Source of the DNA: an uncultured Parabacteroides sp.
Lineage (GTDB): Bacteria; Bacteroidota; Bacteroidia; Bacteroidales; Tannerellaceae
DNA length: 45,541 bases
Direction of reading: 5' to 3'
Assembly: GCA_900541965.1 (NCBI GenBank)
Contig: UQLN01000036.1
Location: forward strand, 1 to 45,541
Under the pieces are notes generated by a model. That model saw only the letters and a program-made list of their open reading frames with translations, did not search any database and was not told the origin of the DNA. Below are positions 25,296 to 32,808 of this stretch, one piece after another. Made by a program: the position numbers and the translations under genes. The number at the start of each line of letters is the position of its first letter. The stretch's first letter is position 1.

Positions 25296-27125
25296 TTAAT
25301 CTACGAATTGTAAGATATCATATTGAACAGGATAAGTAATTTTCTTTTTCAATTCCTGTTTAACCCGCTCCAACAAGTTCCCTGATGCATTCTTATTAAT
25401 TTTAATACTCACTTTTAGGATATCATCGCTATATATCTTATCAATACGCTGTCCGAGATTCTGCTCCTGTTCGGAATACCGATCATACAAAACAAACTGC
25501 CGGTCTGCTTTCCCGTTTTTATAACTGAAAATAATCTGTCCTGGAGGAGGAGGTGGTGGTGGAGGCATAAAATCCCCTTTTTTAAACTTATATGCAACTT
25601 CAACGACACTATCTGCAGAAGAAGACGTTGCGTTTCTTTTTTGGATTCCACCCGCATCAATCTGACAAGTATAACCCATCTCTTCCAGCATTTTTTTAAA
25701 TTTCTCAACTTTTTCCACTGAAGGTTTACGCCCTTCCCTTAGCAGAAGTACCGGTGTGGATTTGGAAAGTCTGTCAAAACGGGGATCACTTGGGTTCTCT
25801 GTAAATTTACTAATGCTGACTCCCAATATAACTTCCTTATTTTGGATAAGATAAACAATATCCTCACTTTTCCGGGCGGGTTTATGTACTTCATCCATGG
25901 TTGTATTCGGTATCGACGAATCAATCTTACATTTAATACCCTTTTCTTCCAGAACATTTTTCACCTTCTTCAAATAGGTAACCGGAACATCCTTGAATGC
26001 GGGATTAACAGTAACTTCTTCGGTATTTTTAAATTGTCCGTTTTCAATTCGTCTCGTTACATCTTCCAGTGTTTCACATAACATGCAGTCCCAATTATCG
26101 CCCCCTACCACTTTGTAAGTAAGGAAAACGACAGTACTCTGTTGCATAGTTTCTTGATTTAGCATACTTTTGCTTACAAGAGGCCGAAAACTCCTGCTTG
26201 ACATTGTTTCTAACGACAAAGGCATTCTTGGACGGGCGAACGCACTTAAGGCTGCAAGACCTACAGGAAGCAATAATGCGAGTTTTAATCGCGCCCAATT
26301 GTTCGATTTCTTTTTTAACATCATAGTAATACGTTTTTTAATTTTACTGTGATTAAAGCTGTTGGCAAGAGTGTAGAGGCTGGAGCCGACAGCTTTTTTC
26401 ACAAGTAACAGTTGATATTTAGTTGCATCGATGCCATGATTTAGTACGCCATTATCTGCCTGGTATTCGTGTATATCCCGCAATTCCCTTTTTAGCAACC
26501 AAACTGCGGGATTGAACCACTGCGTCAAAAGAACGATCTCCAGAAAAACCAAATCCAACGAATGGTGATAGCGGAGGTGCATCCTTTCATGGGTTAGAAT
26601 TTCATCCGGATAATTCCGATAATCATCTTCCGAAAGAAAGATATAGCGCCCCCAACTAAAAGGGGAAAGAGAAGCCGGGATAAGTACTAATATATATTTT
26701 CCATCTTTCATTTTTTCCCCTTTTTGTAATAGGCGGTGTATACGAAAAAAGGACAAAGATGTTATAAACAGACAGAGACAACAACCCACTACGTAACTTA
26801 TTCCTATAAGCCCTATCCATGAAATCAAAGAAGCGTCCGTATCTTCCGAAAGTATTTTTATGTCATCTACAGACTCCGATATTCCAGGAAATTCCTCTTT
26901 TGGATGAAAAACGGCATCCAATCGGCTAACCGGTCGGCTCAGAAAGACTGCTCTCTCCATTTCAATCTGGCAAAACGGCAATAATAAACAAATGCCAGTC
27001 CCCAACAACAATACCCAACGGTTGAACTGGAAAAATGTATCGTTGCTAAACAAAGCCTTAAAGCTGATATAGAATACCGCCAGGCAAATACCGGATTTAA
27101 GTATATATAGGAAAAAGGGTTCCAT
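25296..27125 (-). CDS. M56 (BlaR1-type) membrane metalloprotease with triplicated tail (locus B)
   Basis: A 609-residue paralogue of the locus A protease. The membrane N-terminus is followed by the zinc motif HERMH (His179, Glu180, His183) and HEYQAD. After a hydrophobic segment near residues 285-295, the long tail contains three similar units, each with a strand, a charged helix of the LKKVKNVLEEKG type and a strand (KCKID, TCQID, VQYD). These resemble the small periplasmic domain of ExbD/TolR, remotely. A proline run (MPPPPPPPPG) links the second and third units. There is no penicillin-binding domain. It lies 12 bp after its BlaI-type repressor; expected role is signal-dependent repressor cleavage. 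Confidence 0.83.
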   Translation of the reverse strand: MEPFFLYILKSGICLAVFYISFKALFSNDTFFQFNRWVLLLGTGICLLLPFCQIEMERAVFLSRPVSRLDAVFHPKEEFPGISESVDDIKILSEDTDASLISWIGLIGISYVVGCCLCLFITSLSFFRIHRLLQKGEKMKDGKYILVLIPASLSPFSWGRYIFLSEDDYRNYPDEILTHERMHLRYHHSLDLVFLEIVLLTQWFNPAVWLLKRELRDIHEYQADNGVLNHGIDATKYQLLLVKKAVGSSLYTLANSFNHSKIKKRITMMLKKKSNNWARLKLALLLPVGLAALSAFARPRMPLSLETMSSRSFRPLVSKSMLNQETMQQSTVVFLTYKVVGGDNWDCMLCETLEDVTRRIENGQFKNTEEVTVNPAFKDVPVTYLKKVKNVLEEKGIKCKIDSSIPNTTMDEVHKPARKSEDIVYLIQNKEVILGVSISKFTENPSDPRFDRLSKSTPVLLLREGRKPSVEKVEKFKKMLEEMGYTCQIDAGGIQKRNATSSSADSVVEVAYKFKKGDFMPPPPPPPPGQIIFSYKNGKADRQFVLYDRYSEQEQNLGQRIDKIYSDDILKVSIKINKNASGNLLERVKQELKKKITYPVQYDILQFVD

Positions 27126-27137
27126 TGCTATTCTTTT

Positions 27138-27494
27138 CTATTTGTTCTTAATTTGACGAATCAACTCCTGCAATTCGTCAATAGTAAGTACCTCTTCTTC
27201 TATCAAAGAAGAAACCACACGCGTATATGAATTATCATAATATTTACCGATGACTTGTTTCAATGTGTTTTTCCGATATTCATCTTCCGACACTAAGGCA
27301 TAATATTGATGTGTGTTTCCATATGCCTTATAACCGATGTAACCTTTTTCTTCAAGCGAACGGACAATTGTCGACAATGTATTGTAATGCGGCTTGGGTT
27401 CTTCCTGCAAATCGAGTAATTCACGGACAAACAAAGGACCCTTTGTCCAAAAATAGCCTAATATCTCTTCTTCTTTTGATGTTAATCTAACCAT
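27138..27494 (-). CDS. BlaI/MecI-family transcriptional repressor (locus B)
   Basis: A 118-residue winged-helix repressor closely similar to locus A (LTSKEEEILGYFWTKGPLFV; PHYNTLSTIVRSLEEKGYIGY). The ATG at 27494 is chosen because the -7 element at 27521-27528 would overlap the alternative upstream ATG at 27521. Two operator-like palindromes lie directly upstream, matching locus A in sequence and spacing. It forms an operon with the M56 protease. It probably represses its own operon and perhaps locus A. Confidence 0.87.
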   Translation of the reverse strand: MVRLTSKEEEILGYFWTKGPLFVRELLDLQEEPKPHYNTLSTIVRSLEEKGYIGYKAYGNTHQYYALVSEDEYRKNTLKQVIGKYYDNSYTRVVSSLIEEEVLTIDELQELIRQIKNK

Positions 27495-27520
27495 AATGCT
27501 CTTTTTATTAGACGAATACA

Positions 27521-27528
27521 CAAATATA
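27521..27528 (-). promoter_or_regulatory. Bacteroidetes -7 element (TATATTTG) of locus B
   Basis: A perfect TAnnTTTG match on the minus strand, 26 bp before the BlaI ATG. The operator pair begins 11 bp upstream and covers the -33 region, as expected for repression. Confidence 0.65.
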
Positions 27529-27539
27529 ACTATATAAGT

Positions 27540-27574
27540 TAGTAATACAACTATAGTTTATAGTTATTTTACTA
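27540..27574 (-). promoter_or_regulatory. Twin TAGT-N6-ACTA operator at the second BlaI promoter
   Basis: TAGTAATACAACTA (27540-27553) and TAGTTATTTTACTA (27561-27574) start exactly 21 bp apart, as in locus A. Only the outer TAGT/ACTA arms are shared between all four boxes; the central six bases vary but are AT-rich. Confidence 0.7.
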
Positions 27575-27621
27575 TATTTTTTAGTAGACTTTCCTCTTTC
27601 CTATTATTGACAGAAAAACAG

Positions 27622-27629
27622 TACCTTTG
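27622..27629 (+). promoter_or_regulatory. Bacteroidetes -7 element (TACCTTTG) for dusB
   Basis: TACCTTTG matches TAnnTTTG, 23 bp before the preferred ATG at 27653. The other in-frame ATG (27644) would leave a leader of only about eight bases. Confidence 0.5.
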
Positions 27630-27652
27630 TATCCATATATTTAATGTATAAT

Positions 27653-28645
27653 ATGAAAATAGGTACAATCGATTTAGGCGAACACCCCGTCTTCCTGGCC
27701 CCGATGGAAGATGTTACAGATATTTCCTTCCGTTTGATGTGTAAACGTTTCGGTGCGGATATGGTATATACCGAGTTCGTATCGAGCGATGCCCTGATAC
27801 GGAGCGTAAACAAAACGCAGCAAAAATTAGTCGTCGCAGAAGAAGAACGCCCCGTTGCCATCCAAATATATGGTAAAGACGTGGCATCGATGGTGGAAGC
27901 GGCACGTATCTGCGAAGCGGCTCATCCGGATATTCTAGATATCAATTTCGGTTGCCCTGTAAAGAAAGTAGCTGGTAAAGGGGCTGGTGCGGGAATGCTT
28001 CGCAATATCCCGTTAATGTTGGAAATCACACGTGAAGTGGTTAAGGCGGTTAATATTCCCGTAACTGTCAAAACCCGTCTCGGCTGGGATGCGGACAATA
28101 AAATTATCGTAGACCTGGCAGAGCAATTGCAGGATTGTGGTATTGCCGCCCTGTCCATCCACGGACGTACACGCGCCCAGATGTATACAGGAGAAGCAGA
28201 CTGGACACTGATAGGCGAAGTAAAGAATAATCCACGAATGCATATTCCCATTATTGGTAATGGAGATGTCACTTCTGCTGAAATCTGCAAGCAGCGTTTC
28301 GAGCAATATGGAGTGGATGCCGTCATGATCGGACGGGGAAGCATTGGACGTCCCTGGATTTTCCGTGAAGTGAAACATTATCTAAACACTGGCGAGTTCT
28401 TACCCAATGAACCCTTTATCTGGTATCTGGATATATTAAAAAAACAGGTGATGCAAAGCGTAGAACGGCTGGATGAACGCCGGGGTATCCTTCATATCCG
28501 CCGCCATCTGGCAGCTACGCCTTTATTTAAAGGTATTGCAGACTTCAAGCAAACCCGCGTAGCGATGTTACGGGCCGAAACCGTAAAAGAGCTATTTGAA
28601 ATACTGGATGGAATCCCTTCAAAGTTTGATATTGAATTGATATGA
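27653..28645 (+). CDS. dusB: tRNA-dihydrouridine synthase
   Basis: A 330-residue flavoenzyme of the Dus family. It starts MKIGTIDLGEHPVFLAPMEDVTD, the FMN-binding beginning of DusB proteins, and has the active-site Cys101 in INFGCPVKKVAGKGAGAG. VKTRLGW, ALSIHGRTRAQMYTG, IIGNGDV and MIGRGSIGRPWIF are also present. It reduces specific uridines in tRNA to dihydrouridine with NADPH. The start at 27653 is preferred; 27644 is three codons earlier. It is divergent from BlaI locus B. Confidence 0.93.
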   Translation: MKIGTIDLGEHPVFLAPMEDVTDISFRLMCKRFGADMVYTEFVSSDALIRSVNKTQQKLVVAEEERPVAIQIYGKDVASMVEAARICEAAHPDILDINFGCPVKKVAGKGAGAGMLRNIPLMLEITREVVKAVNIPVTVKTRLGWDADNKIIVDLAEQLQDCGIAALSIHGRTRAQMYTGEADWTLIGEVKNNPRMHIPIIGNGDVTSAEICKQRFEQYGVDAVMIGRGSIGRPWIFREVKHYLNTGEFLPNEPFIWYLDILKKQVMQSVERLDERRGILHIRRHLAATPLFKGIADFKQTRVAMLRAETVKELFEILDGIPSKFDIELI

Positions 28646-28744
28646 AAAATATAACTCATCTAATATACTATCACTAAGAGAAAGCTCTTGTGTCAAATTT
28701 AAAAGGAAAAATGGCAATTTTACATTAAAATGTTACGAAACATA

Positions 28745-28774
28745 TTGCAATACTGTAAAAATGTATTATATTTG
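28745..28774 (+). promoter_or_regulatory. Bacteroidetes promoter of small-RNA unit 2
   Basis: TTG (28745-28747) and TATATTTG (28767-28774), separated by 19 bp, precede the conserved core of unit 2. Confidence 0.7.
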
Positions 28775-28778
28775 CATC

Positions 28779-28903
28779 GAGTTTTTTTCATAGTATTTTA
28801 GATCTAAGGTTAACAAAGTCTTTACAGTAAAGGGGTCGGGAGATTGCTCTACTGTAAAGCACAAAAAAGCCGTATCCTTATAATTATAGGATACGGCTTT
28901 TTT
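28779..28903 (+). ncRNA. Small RNA candidate, copy 2 (Bacteroidales-1-like)
   Basis: Most of the 402-bp gap between dusB and frdB is this predicted transcript. It shares with copy 1 the ordered core GCATCG, TTTTTTCATA, AGAT, TAAGGTTAACAAAG. The core is followed by a 10-bp perfect stem CTTTACAGTA/TACTGTAAAG (28820-28829, 28850-28859) enclosing a GGGGTCGGGAGA-type loop, then by a strong terminator. The variable hairpin after a constant core, seen in both copies, is what would be expected of an RNA family. No ORF of note is present. Confidence 0.6.
28863..28903. terminator. Strong bidirectional terminator after small-RNA unit 2
   Basis: Perfect 15-bp arms AAAAAAGCCGTATCC and GGATACGGCTTTTTT flank an AT-only loop. 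A-run and T-run on either side allow function in both directions. Confidence 0.88.
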
Positions 28904-28995
28904 GACTTTAGTTTCAAACCATTCCCCTATAGATTCCTTCGGATTATATCAAAAATAAACTTTTGAAGCCTACAGATATACAATTTTCCCCCAAT

Positions 28996-29027
28996 AAAAA
29001 AGGCGTCGCATAATGCAACGCCTTTTT
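28996..29027 (-). terminator. Terminator of the frdCAB operon
   Basis: Arms AAAAAGGCGT and ACGCCTTTTT around an 11-base loop, 21 bp downstream of the frdB stop. A T-run follows on the minus strand. Confidence 0.85.
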
Positions 29028-29047
29028 CAATCTATAGATATATTGTA

Positions 29048-29803
29048 TTAGTCTTTCAACTTCGCGCAAATAAATTCGCGGTTCAAACGAGCGATGTTGC
29101 TAACAGAAATGTTCTTCGGACATTCCATTTCGCAAGCACGGGTGTTGGTACAGTTACCAAAGCCCAGTTCGTCCATTTTAGCAACCATAGCTTTTGCACG
29201 GCGTGCAGCTTCCACTTTACCTTGAGGCAACAATGCCAACTGACTGACTTTTGCAGAAACGAACAACATAGCCGAACCGTTTTTACAAGCAGCAGCACAA
29301 GCACCACAACCGATACAAGCAGCAGCATCCATAGCCAAATCTGCATCAGCCTTAGGGATAGGTATTGCATTTGCATCAGGCACACCACCTGTATTTACAG
29401 ATGTAAAACCACCTGCCTGGATTATTTTATCATAAGCATAACGGTCTACCATCAAGTCGCGGATTACCGGGAAACCGGCAGAACGCCACGGTTCGATTGT
29501 AATAGTTTCGCCATCATTGAAACGACGCATGTAAAGCTGGCAAGTTGTAGCTCCTGTAGCCGGTCCGTGCGGATGTCCGTTTACATAAAGAGAACACATA
29601 CCGCAGATACCTTCGCGGCAGTCGTGGTCGAATACAACAGGGTCTTTACCTTCATTGATAAGCTGTTCATTCAGGATGTCCAACATTTCCAGGAAAGAAG
29701 TACCCTGGTTGATGTTTTTCAGCTGGTAAGTTTCGAACTGTCCTTTTTCTTTCGGACCTTTCTGACGCCAAACTTTAAGTGTGATATTTATATCTTTATC
29801 CAT
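29048..29803 (-). CDS. frdB: Fumarate reductase/succinate dehydrogenase iron-sulfur subunit
   Basis: A 251-residue iron-sulfur subunit. The N-terminal ferredoxin domain has the [2Fe-2S] ligands in CREGICGMC with a further cysteine in TTCQLYM. The C-terminal domain has CIGCGACAAACKNG and CTNTRACEMECPKN for the [4Fe-4S] and [3Fe-4S] clusters. It passes electrons between the flavoprotein and the haem-bearing membrane subunit. In Bacteroides-type anaerobes the complex mainly works as fumarate reductase, giving succinate. It is the last gene of the operon, 27 bp after frdA. Confidence 0.95.
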   Translation of the reverse strand: MDKDINITLKVWRQKGPKEKGQFETYQLKNINQGTSFLEMLDILNEQLINEGKDPVVFDHDCREGICGMCSLYVNGHPHGPATGATTCQLYMRRFNDGETITIEPWRSAGFPVIRDLMVDRYAYDKIIQAGGFTSVNTGGVPDANAIPIPKADADLAMDAAACIGCGACAAACKNGSAMLFVSAKVSQLALLPQGKVEAARRAKAMVAKMDELGFGNCTNTRACEMECPKNISVSNIARLNREFICAKLKD

Positions 29804-29830
29804 GATTCTAATTTTTGTAATTGATGATTA

Positions 29831-31774
29831 TTACTTCTTGTAGTTACGAGTCTGAGGTACTACGAATTCATAATTCAACGGTTCCTTCAGCATAACAGGG
29901 TCTTTGTCTTCACCCTGATATTCCCAGCAAGATACATACATGAACTTGTCATCGTGACGAAGTGCTTCGCCTTCTTCAGTCTGATGTTCCGTACGGAAGT
30001 GACCACCACAAGATTCTGCACGGTCTAATGCGTCATGAGCCATCAATGTACCGATTTCGATAAAGTCAGCCAGACGAAGTGCTTTTTCAAGCTCAACGTT
30101 CAAATCTTCTGCATCACCCGGAATACGTACATTTGTCCAGAATTCTTTCTTCAGGTCTTTCAACATAGCGATAGCTTCTTTCAAACCTTCAGCATCACGA
30201 GCCATACCGATATGTTCCCACATAATATGACCCAGTTTCTTATGGATAGAATCTACAGATTCTTTACCCTTGATATTCATCAATTTCTGGATACGAGCCT
30301 TGATATTCTTTTCCGCTTCTGCAAATTCCGGCAGTTCAGTACTGAAACGCGGCACCTGAATCTGGTCAGACAGATAATTCTGGATTGTATAGGGCAATAC
30401 GAAGTAACCGTCAGCCAATCCCTGCATCAAAGCAGATGCACCCAAACGGTTTGCACCGTGATCGGAGAAGTTGGCTTCACCAATAGCGAACAGACCCGGG
30501 ATAGAAGTCATCAATTCATAATCTACCCACAGACCACCCATTGAGTAGTGCAGAGCCGGATAGATCATCATTGGAGTTTCATATGGATCGTCGTCAGTAA
30601 TTTCTTCGTACATATCGAACAAGTTACCATATTTCTGTTTTACCACTTCCTTACCCAAACGGTTGATAGCGTCGGAGAAGTCCAGGAATACAGCCAAACC
30701 GGTGTTGTTAACACCGAAACCAGCGTCGCAACGTTCTTTAGCAGCACGTGAAGCCACATCACGCGGCACCAGGTTACCGAATGCCGGATAACGGCGTTCC
30801 AAATAGTAGTCTCGGTCTGCTTCAGGAATATCTTTACCTTTCTTAGTTCCTGCCTGCAATGCTTTTGCATCTTCCAGTTTTTTCGGTACCCAGATACGGC
30901 CATCATTACGTAAAGATTCGGACATCAATGTCAGCTTAGACTGATAGTCGCCGTGTACAGGAACACAAGTCGGGTGAATCTGAACCATACAAGGGTTAGC
31001 AAAATAAGCACCTTTCTTATAGCACTGCCATGCAGCAGAACCGTTAGAAGCCATCGCGTTGGTTGACAGGAAGAATGTGTTTACATAACCACCGGTAGCA
31101 ACAACAACAGCATGAGCAGAGAAACGTTCAATCTTACCTGTAACCAGGTTACGAGCGATAATACCACGAGCACGACCGTCTACTTTTACAACATCAAGCA
31201 TTTCGTGGCGGGTATACATCTTTACTTTGTTCAAACCGATCTGACGGCTCAAAGCAGAGTAAGCGCCCAATAGCAACTGCTGTCCGGTCTGGCCGCGGGC
31301 GTAGAACGTACGCGATACCTGAGCACCACCGAATGAACGGTTATCCAGCAGACCACCATATTCGCGAGCGAAAGGTACGCCTTGTGCTACGCACTGGTCG
31401 ATAATATTGTTGGAAACTTCGGCCAGACGATAAACGTTTGCTTCGCGGGCACGATAGTCACCACCTTTAATAGTATCATAGAACAGACGGTAAATAGAGT
31501 CACCATCATTCTGATAGTTCTTTGCAGCGTTGATACCACCCTGTGCAGCGATAGAGTGTGCACGACGGGGAGAGTCCTGGATACAGAAATTCAACACATT
31601 GAATCCCATTTCAGCAAGTGATGCAGCAGCAGAAGCACCAGCCAGACCTGTACCAACAACAATAACGTCCAAACGACGTTTATTAGCAGGGTTCACCAGT
31701 TTCTGGTGATCTTTATAATTTTTCCACTTCTCAGCCAAAGGGCCCTGAGGAATTTTTGAATTTATTTCGGTCAT
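29831..31774 (-). CDS. frdA: Fumarate reductase/succinate dehydrogenase flavoprotein subunit
   Basis: A 647-residue flavoprotein. It has the FAD dinucleotide motif VVGTGLAGASAAASLAEMGF, the covalent-FAD histidine in RRAHSIAAQGGINAA, the substrate region MVQIHPTCVP and a C-terminal RAESCGGHFRTEHQTEEGEA. Size and sequence are those of the Wolinella/Bacteroides type. It reduces fumarate to succinate (or the reverse) on the cytoplasmic side of the membrane. The ATG at 31774 (MTEINSKIPQGP) is chosen over an in-frame ATG at 31801, which falls in the short gap after frdC and adds unrelated residues. Confidence 0.95.
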   Translation of the reverse strand: MTEINSKIPQGPLAEKWKNYKDHQKLVNPANKRRLDVIVVGTGLAGASAAASLAEMGFNVLNFCIQDSPRRAHSIAAQGGINAAKNYQNDGDSIYRLFYDTIKGGDYRAREANVYRLAEVSNNIIDQCVAQGVPFAREYGGLLDNRSFGGAQVSRTFYARGQTGQQLLLGAYSALSRQIGLNKVKMYTRHEMLDVVKVDGRARGIIARNLVTGKIERFSAHAVVVATGGYVNTFFLSTNAMASNGSAAWQCYKKGAYFANPCMVQIHPTCVPVHGDYQSKLTLMSESLRNDGRIWVPKKLEDAKALQAGTKKGKDIPEADRDYYLERRYPAFGNLVPRDVASRAAKERCDAGFGVNNTGLAVFLDFSDAINRLGKEVVKQKYGNLFDMYEEITDDDPYETPMMIYPALHYSMGGLWVDYELMTSIPGLFAIGEANFSDHGANRLGASALMQGLADGYFVLPYTIQNYLSDQIQVPRFSTELPEFAEAEKNIKARIQKLMNIKGKESVDSIHKKLGHIMWEHIGMARDAEGLKEAIAMLKDLKKEFWTNVRIPGDAEDLNVELEKALRLADFIEIGTLMAHDALDRAESCGGHFRTEHQTEEGEALRHDDKFMYVSCWEYQGEDKDPVMLKEPLNYEFVVPQTRNYKK

Positions 31775-31826
31775 AATAATTAATTTTCTAAAGTTCTTCA
31801 ATTATTGCACTTAATTAACGAGCGCC

Positions 31827-32534
31827 TTAAGCAACTGTACAGCTACCACCTACTCCGTTCAGATAGAAGATAATAGTGATTATAGCGAATACACCACAGA
31901 TAACTGTTGCTACAATCTTAGAAATACATTCCCAACGGTTCAACCAGATTGTGTTGTTCCAACCGATCGTCTGGATAGCACTCCAGAAACCGTGAGTCAG
32001 GTGGAACCACAAGGCAGCATACCAAATCAGGTAAAGAACAGTAATCACAATGTTACCCTGGAAGTAGTAATTGATAAATGCCGCACCATCCTGCGGAGAA
32101 ACCATAGCAGTACCCAATGCTACTTCATGATGTCCCAACAATTCTGCAAACATCATCTTATACCAGAACTGACTGAAGTGTAGAATCATGAACAGAATCA
32201 CAATAAGCCCCAGCACAAACATGTTTTGTGATGCCCATTCTACGCCTTTCGGACGAGCATTGATAGCATAACGGTCGTTACCACGAGCTTTACGGTTCTG
32301 CAAAGTCAACATGATTGCATACACGAAGTGAACCACTACACCTGCAGCCAATACCAAAGTAGCAGCAACAGCATACCAATTTGCACCCAACAGCGAACAA
32401 ACCGTGTTATAAGCTTCTCCGGAGAAAACAGCCGCCACGTTCATCGACAGGTGGAACAATAAAAACAGAACAAGAAAGAGGCCTGATATACTCATTATCA
32501 GTTTCTTTCCGATAGAAGAATTAAGTAACCACAT
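31827..32534 (-). CDS. frdC: Fumarate reductase/succinate dehydrogenase cytochrome b subunit
   Basis: A 235-residue membrane subunit with five predicted helices, like the di-haem cytochrome b of the Wolinella type. Histidines in the helices (FHLSMNVAA, VVHFVYAIML, ILHFSQFWYK, LWFHLTHGFWSAIQTIGW) are candidate haem ligands. It anchors the complex and exchanges electrons with menaquinol. First gene of the operon, with a canonical promoter upstream at 32599-32629. Confidence 0.93.
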   Translation of the reverse strand: MWLLNSSIGKKLIMSISGLFLVLFLLFHLSMNVAAVFSGEAYNTVCSLLGANWYAVAATLVLAAGVVVHFVYAIMLTLQNRKARGNDRYAINARPKGVEWASQNMFVLGLIVILFMILHFSQFWYKMMFAELLGHHEVALGTAMVSPQDGAAFINYYFQGNIVITVLYLIWYAALWFHLTHGFWSAIQTIGWNNTIWLNRWECISKIVATVICGVFAIITIIFYLNGVGGSCTVA

Positions 32535-32598
32535 AAGATAATAATTTAAGTTATTTAATTGTATTTAGAAATTTCTTCCCATCTGTGCATTAATCACG

Positions 32599-32629
32599 CA
32601 AAGGTATGCTAAATACGTATATCACGCAA
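32599..32629 (-). promoter_or_regulatory. Bacteroidetes promoter of frdCAB
   Basis: On the minus strand, TACCTTTG (32599-32606) and TTG (32627-32629) are 20 bp apart. Both elements sit in a repeated TTTGCGTGAT. The TSS would be about 60 bp before frdC. Confidence 0.7.
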
Positions 32630-32732
32630 ACTATTAAAGAAAATTTTCAGCAATTATACCCCTTATGGAAATTCACTATCCGAAGAATAAAAAACAACAT
32701 ATTAGATTTATCTGGCAGAAAGACTTCAGATA

Positions 32733-32765
32733 TTGTTACGAATCCGATACATTCCAATATATTTG
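32733..32765 (+). promoter_or_regulatory. Bacteroidetes promoter of the TPR/HTH regulator
   Basis: TTG (32733-32735) and TATATTTG (32758-32765), separated by 22 bp, precede the ATG at 32809 by 43 bp. Confidence 0.5.
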
Positions 32766-32808
32766 CAATTTTAATGACAGCAAGAGCACAAACTAAGCAC
32801 AGGAACAC

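Noticed and set aside
25545..25566. GGA/GGT repeat tract as a phase-variable simple sequence repeat.
   Set aside because: It encodes the proline run of the locus B protease in units of three bases, so length changes would not shift the frame.
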